Shown here piece by piece: positions 54,309-62,332 of a stretch of 64,000 nucleotides of DNA. A program made the translations under genes and the position numbers. Position 1 is the stretch's first letter. Each line of letters opens with the position of its first letter. Source of the DNA: Mucilaginibacter_A sp050955045 (GTDB lineage Bacteria > Bacteroidota > Bacteroidia > Sphingobacteriales > Sphingobacteriaceae); assembly GCA_050955045.1 (NCBI GenBank), contig JBPBQV010000001.1:248001-312000 (forward strand), in the 5' to 3' direction. The notes beneath the pieces were generated by a model. The model was not told the DNA's origin. It was given only the letters and a program-made list of their open reading frames with translations, and ran no database searches.

Positions 54309-55483
54309 GAATATTGCTTGTTACAAAAGGAGTAATGACAAATATTTTAGGTGTATTAAAAGTGCATTATGACTTAAAAGAGGAATATGAAAAACAGGGA
54401 CATCTAGTAGATGTTTTGGATTTTTCTGTCATATACCCAAATGGTATCAGTGCTTTTTCAAAAATATTCGGAGAATTTTATACAGTAAAGTTTTGGAAAT
54501 ATCTTAAAAAAAATTCCCACAAATATGATGTAATTGATGCGAATAACGAATGCATTATATATCCTAAAGAATCCTTTGGGTTTAAAGGTGTATTGCTTGC
54601 TAGATCGCACGGAATAATGCCTGTTTATGCAGAAGCTGAAAACATAGAAAGCTATAAGAAAGCACTTACACCTGAAAAAGTAAAAGTTAAACTTAAAACC
54701 AGAATTGGAAATATTTACAGAGCATTACAAAAAAGACCGGGTGCAAATGATTTTTTTAAATCTATACAATTTGCTGATTGGGTTCATTGTTTAAATAAAA
54801 AAGAATACCAGTACTTTTTAAACATTGGTATATCCACAGATAAACTTTTACTTATACCGAACAGCTTACCAGACAATTTTACAGAACTTTGGAATAAAGA
54901 AAGTACAAAAGACAAAAAAAACTCTTTATGTTTTATTGGTTCATGGACAGTAAGAAAAGGTATAAAAGATTTTGATAATATAATTACCATTATTCGTGAA
55001 AAAGTCAGGATTAACAATTTTTTATTATTAGGTGGGCACTATAACGAAACCTATATCAAACAAGATTTCAAAACTGTTAACCAAGACATTTTGCAAGTTG
55101 TTTCTAGTTTTAAACCGGAAGAGCTTTCATCTTATTTAAATGTTTGTAAAGTCGGACTTTTTCCAAGCTATGTAGAAGGTTTTGGTTTAGCTGTTATTGA
55201 ACAATTAGCTTTCGGAGTGCCTGTTGTAGCATACAAAGTTCCGGGGCCAACAGATATATTAGAAAGTTTAGATAGTACATTATTAATTGAACCTGGTAAC
55301 CATTTAGCTTTTGCAAAAAAAGTTATTGAAATTTTAGAACTTAGTGAAGCTGACTATACAAGTTTAGCAGAAAGATGTAAGTTGGAGTCAAGAAAATACT
55401 TACTAAGTGGTGTAAGTAAACAATTTGTTGAAGCTTATATATCAAAACTAAATTTCAAAAATTCACTACAGAAGGTTAGCTAA
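54296..55483 (+). CDS. GT4-family glycosyltransferase
   Basis: A 395-residue GT-B enzyme. The N-terminus RILLVTKGVMTNILGVLKVH replaces the common GG loop, and DVIDANNECIIYPKES follows. The donor domain shows SLCFIGSWTVRKGIKDFDNI and FPSYVEGFGLAVIEQLAFGV (E-x7-E). It starts 13 bases inside the preceding GT2 gene (translational coupling) and is followed by an acetyltransferase gene after 87 bases. It is A/T-rich. Specificity is unknown. Confidence 0.88.
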   Translation: MEKLRILLVTKGVMTNILGVLKVHYDLKEEYEKQGHLVDVLDFSVIYPNGISAFSKIFGEFYTVKFWKYLKKNSHKYDVIDANNECIIYPKESFGFKGVLLARSHGIMPVYAEAENIESYKKALTPEKVKVKLKTRIGNIYRALQKRPGANDFFKSIQFADWVHCLNKKEYQYFLNIGISTDKLLLIPNSLPDNFTELWNKESTKDKKNSLCFIGSWTVRKGIKDFDNIITIIREKVRINNFLLLGGHYNETYIKQDFKTVNQDILQVVSSFKPEELSSYLNVCKVGLFPSYVEGFGLAVIEQLAFGVPVVAYKVPGPTDILESLDSTLLIEPGNHLAFAKKVIEILELSEADYTSLAERCKLESRKYLLSGVSKQFVEAYISKLNFKNSLQKVS

Positions 55484-55570
55484 AAACAGTTTAGATTCTG
55501 TAATAAGTACTTTATCAAGCTTGTAATCTACCACTTCTATATTCAATAAAATAGCTCCTACAATAATATA

Positions 55571-56095
55571 ATGCTGCATGACTTTAAGCTTTTTATTTGC
55601 AATTTTCTGATAGCTTTTATTCCCTTTCATGCTATAAGGTTATTTTATTATAAATATATTATGGGGTTCAAAATTGGAAAAGGAAGTTCCATTCATTTAG
55701 GTTGCCAATTTACTGCAGTAACAGCTTTTTACATGGGTAAAAACAGTACAATCAACCAATATTGTCGAATAGACAATAGAGGAGGAATTACTTTAGGTGA
55801 AAATGTTTCTATCTCGCCTTATGTAAAGTTAATTACTGCAGATCATGATATTTATACTGTTGATTGTACTGGTCGGCAAAAAGAAATTGTTATTAAAGAC
55901 TTCGTTTTTATTGGATCTGATGCCATGGTTTTACCAGGTGTAATTATGGAAAAAGGAACCGTTTTAGGAGCAAAATCCCTACTTACAAAATCGACAATTG
56001 CCTTTGGCATTTATACTGGTTTACCTGCTCAACTTAAAGCTAACAGACCGACTAATATAAATTACAATGCTTCTTATATCAGATGGTTTCATTAA
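55571..56095 (+). CDS. Hexapeptide-repeat acetyltransferase (WbbJ/CysE-like)
   Basis: A 174-residue left-handed beta-helix protein that probably O-acetylates a sugar of the surface glycan using acetyl-CoA. A hydrophobic N-terminal stretch (LFICNFLIAFIPFHAIRLFY) is typical of membrane-linked members. Hexapeptide turns include IGKGSSIHLG, MGKNSTINQYC and LGENVSISPYVKL. The catalytic-type His lies in ITADHDIY, and FIGSDAMVLPGVIMEKGTVLGAKS ends the helix. The ATG at 55571 is used. It is second from last of an A/T-rich block. A similar acetyltransferase lies at 57344. Confidence 0.87.
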   Translation: MLHDFKLFICNFLIAFIPFHAIRLFYYKYIMGFKIGKGSSIHLGCQFTAVTAFYMGKNSTINQYCRIDNRGGITLGENVSISPYVKLITADHDIYTVDCTGRQKEIVIKDFVFIGSDAMVLPGVIMEKGTVLGAKSLLTKSTIAFGIYTGLPAQLKANRPTNINYNASYIRWFH

Positions 56096-56200
56096 TATTA
56101 TTAAGTTGAAATTTAATTTCCAACTGCTTTTATTTAAAATTGTCTCTCACAAGCAATTTATACTCTTCTAAAATTTACCAATCGACCCTTTATATTAAAT

Positions 56201-57136
56201 ATGGTTACTTTATCTATCGGAATACCAACTTACGAGCGACCAGCTTTACTAAAAAGATTAATTAACACAATCATCAACCAAAAAAACATTGATGATTATA
56301 ATATTGAAATTTTGATTGGCGATGATTCTAAAAAAAACATTTATTCTGAAATAGAAGAATCCTTAACTGATCTTCCGGTAAATATTGAAGTAAAATATAA
56401 ATATCATACACCAGCAAAAGGGCAAAATGAAAATGTTGGTTCTTTAATAGAACGTGCAACAGGAAACTTTTTTTGTCTGATGCACGATGATGATTACTTT
56501 TTAGATGGTGCTATAAAAACCTTGTTAAAAGCAGTTCAGGCAAATCCTGATTGTATTGTATTTGGGAAGCAAATGTTTGTAGCTAAAGAATTTGATTATA
56601 AAACTTCGGATAAAATAAACAATGATTTTAAGCGGAGCACCGTTTTTACAGGCAGGCAAAAAGATACTATAGAAATGGCTATGCTGCAACAATGCCCAAA
56701 TGATGGATTTATATTACCAACAGCAGCAGCAAAAAAATTAGGCTCTAGGCCGGCAAATATCATTGGTACAGCCTGCGATTTTGATTTTGCTTTGCGTGCT
56801 GCAGTTACAGAAAAACTAAACTTCTATTTTGTTGATGAATATACAACAGTGTATGCCATCTCTGATGATTCAGTTACAACAAGTTTTGAAAACAATGCAG
56901 GGGAAAGGAAATTAAACATCTTGTACGAGTTTAAAACAAATCAAACACATCCCAAAATATTTGATGCTGTTTTAAAAACCGATCTTTCAATGGTAATTAG
57001 TCATTATATTATTGTTAAAAATTATGCTGCAGCAAGAAAACAACTCTTTTCTATAAATAACTTTTTTAAATTTTTGTGGAAAAAACCTGCCACATATCTA
57101 CAACTTTTCAGGATAGTTTTTAAACCCAATTTTTAA
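56201..57136 (+). CDS. GT2-family glycosyltransferase
   Basis: A 311-residue GT-A enzyme. VTLSIGIPTYERPALLKRLI and IEILIGDDSKKNIYSEIEE are the donor-site motifs. NFFCLMHDDDYFLDGAIKTL holds the HDDD metal site. TACDFDFALRAAVTEKLNFYF follows. It resembles the GT2 gene at 61366-62322 in its opening. It has a gap of 105 bases upstream and is followed by a repeat element. Sugar unknown. Confidence 0.88.
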   Translation: MVTLSIGIPTYERPALLKRLINTIINQKNIDDYNIEILIGDDSKKNIYSEIEESLTDLPVNIEVKYKYHTPAKGQNENVGSLIERATGNFFCLMHDDDYFLDGAIKTLLKAVQANPDCIVFGKQMFVAKEFDYKTSDKINNDFKRSTVFTGRQKDTIEMAMLQQCPNDGFILPTAAAKKLGSRPANIIGTACDFDFALRAAVTEKLNFYFVDEYTTVYAISDDSVTTSFENNAGERKLNILYEFKTNQTHPKIFDAVLKTDLSMVISHYIIVKNYAAARKQLFSINNFFKFLWKKPATYLQLFRIVFKPNF

Positions 57137-57181
57137 GTTGAGGTTTAGAGATTGTTTAAGCAAATTCAATTAATGTTTCCT

Positions 57182-57273
57182 ATGCTTCTTTTATCGCTTA
57201 AAAACATTAACTGCTAATGCTTTTAATATTTCGATTATGCAACAAAGAAAATTTTCAGGTATAAAAGAAGCAT
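57182..57273. repeat. GATAAAAGAAGYAT-type palindromic element, 92 bp
   Basis: The left end ATGCTTCTTTTATCGCTTAA and right end TTCAGGTATAAAAGAAGCAT are inverted, and the left arm has the same ATCGCTTAAAAA as the 62-bp copy at 25080. It lies between two co-oriented genes (GT2 and acetyltransferase). Confidence 0.75.
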
Positions 57274-57343
57274 TGTATTTTTCTTTCAAGTAAAAATAAA
57301 TAAGCTTTTAATCATATACGAATAAAAATATAATTAATAAAAT

Positions 57344-57916
57344 TTGCTTAAATTTATACAAAAAGCTGGGTTTGTTTTTATTTCTAATATAGAAAACAAT
57401 ATTTTTAGTAACATTAGATACATCTGGTTTTCATTACTGGGTATGAAAATCGGCAAAGGTACAAAGTTGCCTAAGCTATATGTTACCTGGCCTCATCAAA
57501 TATCCATTGGTATAAACTGTAAATTAGAACGCGCTGTTTATTTTAAATACGATAATCCCTGGCTTTCCGGGCCCTCAATTATCATTGGTAATACTGTTTT
57601 TATTGGAACAGGATGCGAGTTTAATATTACTGAGAGCATTTCAATTGGTAATGATTCTTTGATTGCTTCCGGCTGCAGGTTTATTGATCATGATCATGGA
57701 ATCAGTATCGCAAAACTAATGTATCATCAAGTAGGTAGTAAAGGCCCGATCATAATTGGAACTGATGTTTGGCTGGGTTGCAATGTAATTGTATTGAAAG
57801 GAGTTCAAATCGGGAATGGTGCTATTGTAGCTGCTGGTGCAGTTGTAACTAAATCTATACCTGCTTACGAAATTTGGGGTGGTGTTCCGGCAAAAAAAAT
57901 CGGGCAAAGAAAATAA
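57344..57916 (+). CDS. Hexapeptide-repeat acetyltransferase, TTG start
   Basis: A 190-residue beta-helix protein like the one at 55571. The N-terminal helix (FIQKAGFVFISNIENN) is upstream of the first ATG (57443), so TTG 57344, preceded in frame by a stop at 57338, is the likely start. Hexapeptide turns run from MKIGKGTKLPKLYV to IGNTVFIGTGCEF. RFIDHDHGIS carries the catalytic His, and WLGCNVIVLKGVQIGNGAIV closes the helix. The end PAYEIWGGVPAKKIG is the typical acetyl-CoA-dependent terminus. It lies 16 bases before the second wzt and probably modifies the same glycan. Confidence 0.85.
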   Translation: MLKFIQKAGFVFISNIENNIFSNIRYIWFSLLGMKIGKGTKLPKLYVTWPHQISIGINCKLERAVYFKYDNPWLSGPSIIIGNTVFIGTGCEFNITESISIGNDSLIASGCRFIDHDHGISIAKLMYHQVGSKGPIIIGTDVWLGCNVIVLKGVQIGNGAIVAAGAVVTKSIPAYEIWGGVPAKKIGQRK

Positions 57917-57932
57917 TACACGGTTTTAAAAC

Positions 57933-59198
57933 ATGTCTACAGCCATCCAAATTAATAATCTCTCTAAAGCTTACCAGTTAGGCCAGATCGGTACAGGCAC
58001 TGTTTCCCGTGATTTAGAACGCTGGATTGCAAGGATACGTGGTAAGGAAGATCCGTTTTTAAAAATTGGCGAAACCAACGATCGAACCAGTAAAGGCACC
58101 AGCGGTGTAGTTTGGAGTTTAAAAGACCTGAATTTTAATATCGAACAAGGTGATGCCATTGGTATCATTGGCCGTAATGGTGCAGGCAAAAGCACTTTGC
58201 TCAAACTGCTGAGCCGGGTTACTGCTCCTACTACCGGCAATATTAAAGTAAAAGGCCGGATTGCAAGTTTGCTGGAAGTTGGCACAGGCTTTCATCCGGA
58301 ACTGAGCGGACGGGAAAATATATTTTTAAATGGTGCTATTCTCGGAATGCGCAAACGGGAAATTGCTGCTAAATTTGATGAAATTGTTGACTTTGCCGGG
58401 ATCGAACGTTATGTAGATACGCCGGTAAAACGTTATTCGTCTGGAATGTATGTGCGTTTGGCTTTTGCAGTTGCAGCACATTTAGAATCGGAAATATTGA
58501 TTGTAGATGAAGTTTTAGCTGTAGGTGATGCCGAATTTCAAAAAAAATGCCTGGGCAAAATGGGCGAAGTTAGTCAGGGTGAAGGTCGGACGGTATTGTT
58601 CGTTAGCCATAACATGGCTTCTGTAAAGCAGCTTTGTAAAAAAGGAATTGTGCTGGATAAAGGCAGTATCGGATATAATGGTTCTGTTGAAAATGCAATC
58701 ATCTTTTATAAAGAGCAAGGTATTATTAAAGAAAGTAAAACACTAAAAGAGTTAATTAAAATCAAACATGCTGCTTTAAAAATAGACCAGATTTTAATCA
58801 ACGGTAAATCAGATGCCTCGATTGAGTTGAATACGGAAGAGCATCATTTAGAAATTGAAATCAACGGTTCCACTACGCAAGCATTACAATTAAATATAGA
58901 AGTCAAAATTTTTACTTTAGAAGGTGTACTGGTTTCTTTTTACAGTCCGGCGCATTTATATGCAGAAATGGTAACCATCGGCCCGGGCACTTTTTCTTTT
59001 AAAGACAATTTACAATTACCGGAAAACTTTGTAAATGGTGAGTATTATATCAATATTGAATTGGATTATCCAAACATGGAAAGATATCTGACTATTGATG
59101 GAATTTCATTAATTAAACATGGCCGCGTAACTGCTACCGGTAAGGAAATTACATACAACGAATACGGCTTTTTCCTAATCAACCGGGATGGAAAGTAA
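57933..59198 (+). CDS. wzt: Wzt-like ABC transporter ATPase with C-terminal glycan-recognition domain, copy 2
   Basis: A 421-residue ATPase paralogous to 51055-52332. It has the same Walker A GRNGAGKS (80-87), signature YSSGMYVRLAFA (168-179) and Walker B ILIVDEVL (188-195). The first 245 residues are nearly the same as copy 1 at protein level, but third-position bases differ widely, so this is not a recent copy. Residues ~255-421 are a different beta-rich domain with TEEHHLEIEINGS, FSFKDNLQLPENFVNGEYY and ITYNEYGFFLI. Base composition is closer to the chromosome average than in copy 1. It overlaps the next gene by 11 bases. No second wzm was found. Confidence 0.93.
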   Translation: MSTAIQINNLSKAYQLGQIGTGTVSRDLERWIARIRGKEDPFLKIGETNDRTSKGTSGVVWSLKDLNFNIEQGDAIGIIGRNGAGKSTLLKLLSRVTAPTTGNIKVKGRIASLLEVGTGFHPELSGRENIFLNGAILGMRKREIAAKFDEIVDFAGIERYVDTPVKRYSSGMYVRLAFAVAAHLESEILIVDEVLAVGDAEFQKKCLGKMGEVSQGEGRTVLFVSHNMASVKQLCKKGIVLDKGSIGYNGSVENAIIFYKEQGIIKESKTLKELIKIKHAALKIDQILINGKSDASIELNTEEHHLEIEINGSTTQALQLNIEVKIFTLEGVLVSFYSPAHLYAEMVTIGPGTFSFKDNLQLPENFVNGEYYINIELDYPNMERYLTIDGISLIKHGRVTATGKEITYNEYGFFLINRDGK

Positions 59199-60126
59199 AG
59201 TTTGGGTTGAGAAATACAATCAACTCAATAATTCTTTTGGTCAGACTTTGGTTTTTAGGGTTGGCATCCAGGCTGGGTTGTATTCGGAAATCAATCACAT
59301 GTTCCTGGCGATTTTATTTTGTTTGAAAAATAAAATCAAGTTTGTATTATCATCAAGGGATAATAATTTTACTTATGACAAAGGCTGGCAGGATTATTTT
59401 TTGCCTTTTTGCGAAGAAAGTTACTCTGCAATTCATCTAAAATACAACGCCAGAAGCTATCAGATCAGACCAACTATTTCGAATATTATCAAAACCAAAA
59501 TCATCAGAAAAGCTTTAAAAGTTGATTTTCTCACCCAGGATGTTTGGAATTTTATACGCGATGCTAAATTTCAAAATGAAACTTTTGATTTTCCGCAGTT
59601 GGAAATTTCTGGTAATTTAGTTAGTGCTTTACAAGTTGTTGTAAACCATATCTGGAAGTTTCAGCCAGATATACAGCAAGAAATTGATACAAGAATCCAA
59701 AGTTTGAATCTTCCTGCGGCTTATGTTGGAGTTCATTTAAGAGGCGGTGATAAAGTTACTGAAGCCAAAGTATCGCCTTTTTATGATTACATCAACTACA
59801 TTCAAAATATTAGTCCGGTAAAAGAAGTATTTGTTTTTACCGATGATTATAAAAATATTATCGAACTAAAATCTTCCTTTGCAAATTACAATATTTACAC
59901 TTTTTGTAAAGAAGGCGAAACAGGTTTTAGTGAAGGCGCATACAACCTGTTAAATAATCCTGCAAAAAAAGAAATCACCATAAAAGTATTAACCGATTCG
60001 GAAGTTTTGTATAAATCTGCTGTTTTTGTAGGTACTATGAGTTCTAATGTTGGTATTTTTATTGGTATGAGAAGAAACGCGAAATTGTGGTATGGTATCG
60101 ATGCCAACGATTGGCGGATGTGGTAA
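59188..60126 (+). CDS. Fucosyltransferase-like glycosyltransferase (GT23/O-FucT superfamily)
   Basis: A 312-residue protein. VGVHLRGGDKVTEAKVSPFY (~180-199) matches the GDP-fucose-binding motif of the alpha-1,6/O-fucosyltransferase superfamily (V-H-x-R-x-x-D-K). Near the end, LYKSAVFVGTMSSNVGIF matches the second conserved region (TxSSxV). KEVFVFTDDYKNII fits the Rossmann strand between them. The N-terminus NSFGQTLVFRVGIQAGLYSE is where such enzymes have the acceptor loop. It begins 11 bases inside wzt copy 2, so a link with that exporter's glycan is likely. Fucose as donor is inferred from motif similarity. Confidence 0.75.
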   Translation: MESKVWVEKYNQLNNSFGQTLVFRVGIQAGLYSEINHMFLAILFCLKNKIKFVLSSRDNNFTYDKGWQDYFLPFCEESYSAIHLKYNARSYQIRPTISNIIKTKIIRKALKVDFLTQDVWNFIRDAKFQNETFDFPQLEISGNLVSALQVVVNHIWKFQPDIQQEIDTRIQSLNLPAAYVGVHLRGGDKVTEAKVSPFYDYINYIQNISPVKEVFVFTDDYKNIIELKSSFANYNIYTFCKEGETGFSEGAYNLLNNPAKKEITIKVLTDSEVLYKSAVFVGTMSSNVGIFIGMRRNAKLWYGIDANDWRMW

Positions 60127-60159
60127 AGATGATTATTGAGTTATGGTAGTCACATCCAA

Positions 60160-60173
60160 ATGCTTCTTTTACC
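60160..60173. repeat. Half-copy of the GATAAAAGAAGYAT element
   Basis: ATGCTTCTTTTACC is the canonical left end. A very degraded right arm (GGGTAACAATTAAATGC) may follow to about 60200. It lies between the fucosyltransferase-like and exostosin-like genes. Confidence 0.55.
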
Positions 60174-60247
60174 ATACTTTTTTGGGTAACAATTAAATGC
60201 AGTAAGTTTTATACTGTTTCGATTGCTGCTGTTTGTTAATACAACTC

Positions 60248-61279
60248 ATGTTTAAAATATATACAGGTTCAGGCTATCCGTTGAAATTTGAAACGGCAGA
60301 AGTTATTGTTCCGATATCTTTAAATTCTGTTGTAGTAAACCAACCTGAACAGGCCGATATTTTCATTTTTCCGGTCAATTACGAAAAGCTTTATGGTTAT
60401 AAAGAGCAGGATTATAAACATTACGGTTATCTACCGGAGGAAATTGAGGAACTAAAAAACACACTTTCTTCCATGATTGCTTTGGCAAAAGAGTATGCCA
60501 AGAAAATTATTATCTTTTATTATTTCGATCCGATAGAAAAAATCGAGATTGAAGATGCCATCGTTTTCCGAACTTCATTGTTAAAGCAAACAAAGGCTGC
60601 AAATGAATTTGCCATGCCAGCTTACATGAAAGATCTCAGGAAACAAAAAAAAATTTCTGATAATGAGTTATGGGTAGCAAAAACCAATAATCCAACGATA
60701 GGTTTTCGCGGACAATCGGCTCCGTTGAAACAGCCGGCAAAATTGCTCGTTAAAAGAAGCATCAATCAAATTTTAAACTTTGCAAGTGTGAGCAAAGGTT
60801 TCAATTTGCATTACAATTTTGGTTATCTGGCCAGAAGAGATACCCTAGTTTCCTGTATAAAAAATAAAAATATTAAAACCGATTTTACCCTTACAACGCC
60901 GGAACAAAGCTGGGATCCGATTAACGGTAAAATGCCATTTGTAAACAACATCTTTAATAATCAATATAATATTTGCGTTAGCGGACATGGCAATTATTCG
61001 TTCAGATTGTACGAAGTTTTAAGTGCAGGCCGCATTCCTGTTTTTATCAACACAGATTGTGTTTTGCCTTTTGAAGAATTTATCGATTGGAAAAAACATG
61101 TTGTTTGGATTGAAGAAAAAGATGCGCACAAGGCCGATCAGTTTTTATTAGATTTTCATCACTCCAAACATCCTGATGATTTTTTGGAATTGCAAAAAAA
61201 TAACCGTTTGCTTTGGGAAAAATACTTGTGTAAAGAAGGTTTTTATAAAAGTTTGCATCAATACTTTCCAAAATTTTAA
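60248..61279 (+). CDS. Exostosin-family (GT47-like) glycosyltransferase, second copy
   Basis: A 343-residue protein paralogous to 49884-50993. Shared features are the opening KIYTG, FRGQSAPLKQPAK in the middle, YNICVSGHGNYSFRLYEVLS, then AGRIPVFINTDCVLPFEEF and DWKKHVVWIEEKD. ATG 60248 begins the protein; a TTG at 60233 lies upstream. Sugar specificity is unknown, but together with its paralogue it suggests two glycans with related side chains. Internal DNA carries GTTAAAAGAAGCAT at 60749-60762, a near match to the repeat core. Confidence 0.83.
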   Translation: MFKIYTGSGYPLKFETAEVIVPISLNSVVVNQPEQADIFIFPVNYEKLYGYKEQDYKHYGYLPEEIEELKNTLSSMIALAKEYAKKIIIFYYFDPIEKIEIEDAIVFRTSLLKQTKAANEFAMPAYMKDLRKQKKISDNELWVAKTNNPTIGFRGQSAPLKQPAKLLVKRSINQILNFASVSKGFNLHYNFGYLARRDTLVSCIKNKNIKTDFTLTTPEQSWDPINGKMPFVNNIFNNQYNICVSGHGNYSFRLYEVLSAGRIPVFINTDCVLPFEEFIDWKKHVVWIEEKDAHKADQFLLDFHHSKHPDDFLELQKNNRLLWEKYLCKEGFYKSLHQYFPKF

Positions 61280-61306
61280 TAGTATTCGGATACTGAATTT
61301 TTATCC

Positions 61307-61320
61307 GGTAAAAGAAGTAT
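61307..61320. repeat. Half-copy of the GATAAAAGAAGYAT element (GGTAAAAGAAGTAT form)
   Basis: GGTAAAAGAAGTAT is the right end. A weak left arm may overlap the end of the preceding gene (ATACTTTCC at 61261). It lies between the exostosin-like and GT2 genes. Confidence 0.5.
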
Positions 61321-61365
61321 CGTTTAACATTTACCCTGAAATCTGAATATCCGCCTGAATATTAT

Positions 61366-62322
61366 ATGCAAAAACCACTGTTAACTATTGGAATCCCAAC
61401 TTACAACCGTGCCAGGTATTTGGATCGGTGTTTGGATTCCATCATATCTCAGTTGTGCGATCTCGAGCAGAATATAGAATTGATTGTTGCAAACAACGCT
61501 TCAACCGATCACACAAAAACAATTGTTGATACTTATAAGCAAAAAACAACCATAACATATTATGAAAACAAGGTTAATTTAGGTCCGGATTCTACTTGTT
61601 CTATTTGTTTTGATAAAGCGAATGGTAAATATGTTTGGGTTTTGGGCGATGATGAATTTTTGATAGAAGGCAGTCTGAAAATAATCATCAAACTTTTAAA
61701 AAATAATAATTATGGTGATGTTTACTTGCATTGTATTCCGTTTCATAAAGAAGAAGAATTGGATGAAACACGGGTTTATGATGCTAAAATAGTTTCTTAT
61801 AAAGATCCTTTAGCTTACATTAAACAACTGCATTATTATGTAACTTTTATCAGCGGAAATATCATTAACAAATCTTTGCTTCCTGCAAATTTCGATTTTA
61901 AAAAATATATAAATACCAATATTGTACAAGTTAGCTGGACAATTGAAGCCATTTTTGCAGCAGAAGAAAACATTTTTGTAGAAACACCTTTGATAGCTGC
62001 CAAGCAAAATAATTCCGGTGGGTATCAGTTTGTAACTACTTTTGCAAAAAATTATAATTTTATTTTAAAGGATTTATTAAAACAGAAAGCTTATCCAAAA
62101 GAAATTTTAGACATTACAAATGTGCATTTGATTGAAGAATACTTTCCTGCAAATATCATTAAGTTGCTTTACTACGAGAACAGGTTTGATACCGAAAAAC
62201 ATTTCTCTGTACTTTTAAAAACTTTTTGGAAATATAAAAGTTTCTGGTCGTGCTTGTTTCCAATTTATGCTAAATATGGAATCAAAAATTTAGTAGGCAA
62301 AAAAATAGTTAAGTATTCCTGA
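61366..62322 (+). CDS. GT2-family glycosyltransferase
   Basis: A 318-residue GT-A enzyme. LLTIGIPTYNRARYLDRCLD and ELIVANNASTDHTKTIVDTY form the donor site. KYVWVLGDDEFLIEG holds the DD metal motif. The later region QVSWTIEAIFAAEENIFVE resembles the acceptor-side helices of this subgroup. It lies 10 bases before the next GT4 gene. It resembles the GT2 at 56201-57136 in layout. Sugar unknown. Confidence 0.9.
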   Translation: MQKPLLTIGIPTYNRARYLDRCLDSIISQLCDLEQNIELIVANNASTDHTKTIVDTYKQKTTITYYENKVNLGPDSTCSICFDKANGKYVWVLGDDEFLIEGSLKIIIKLLKNNNYGDVYLHCIPFHKEEELDETRVYDAKIVSYKDPLAYIKQLHYYVTFISGNIINKSLLPANFDFKKYINTNIVQVSWTIEAIFAAEENIFVETPLIAAKQNNSGGYQFVTTFAKNYNFILKDLLKQKAYPKEILDITNVHLIEEYFPANIIKLLYYENRFDTEKHFSVLLKTFWKYKSFWSCLFPIYAKYGIKNLVGKKIVKYS

Positions 62323-62332
62323 TTTATTTTGT

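Noticed and set aside
15585..61320. Repeats as a CRISPR array
   Set aside because: Copies are kilobases apart with no regular spacers and no cas genes are present.
15585..61320. GATAAAAGAAGYAT elements as copies of a full insertion sequence
   Set aside because: No transposase frame is found near or between any two copies in the window; only short arms are present.
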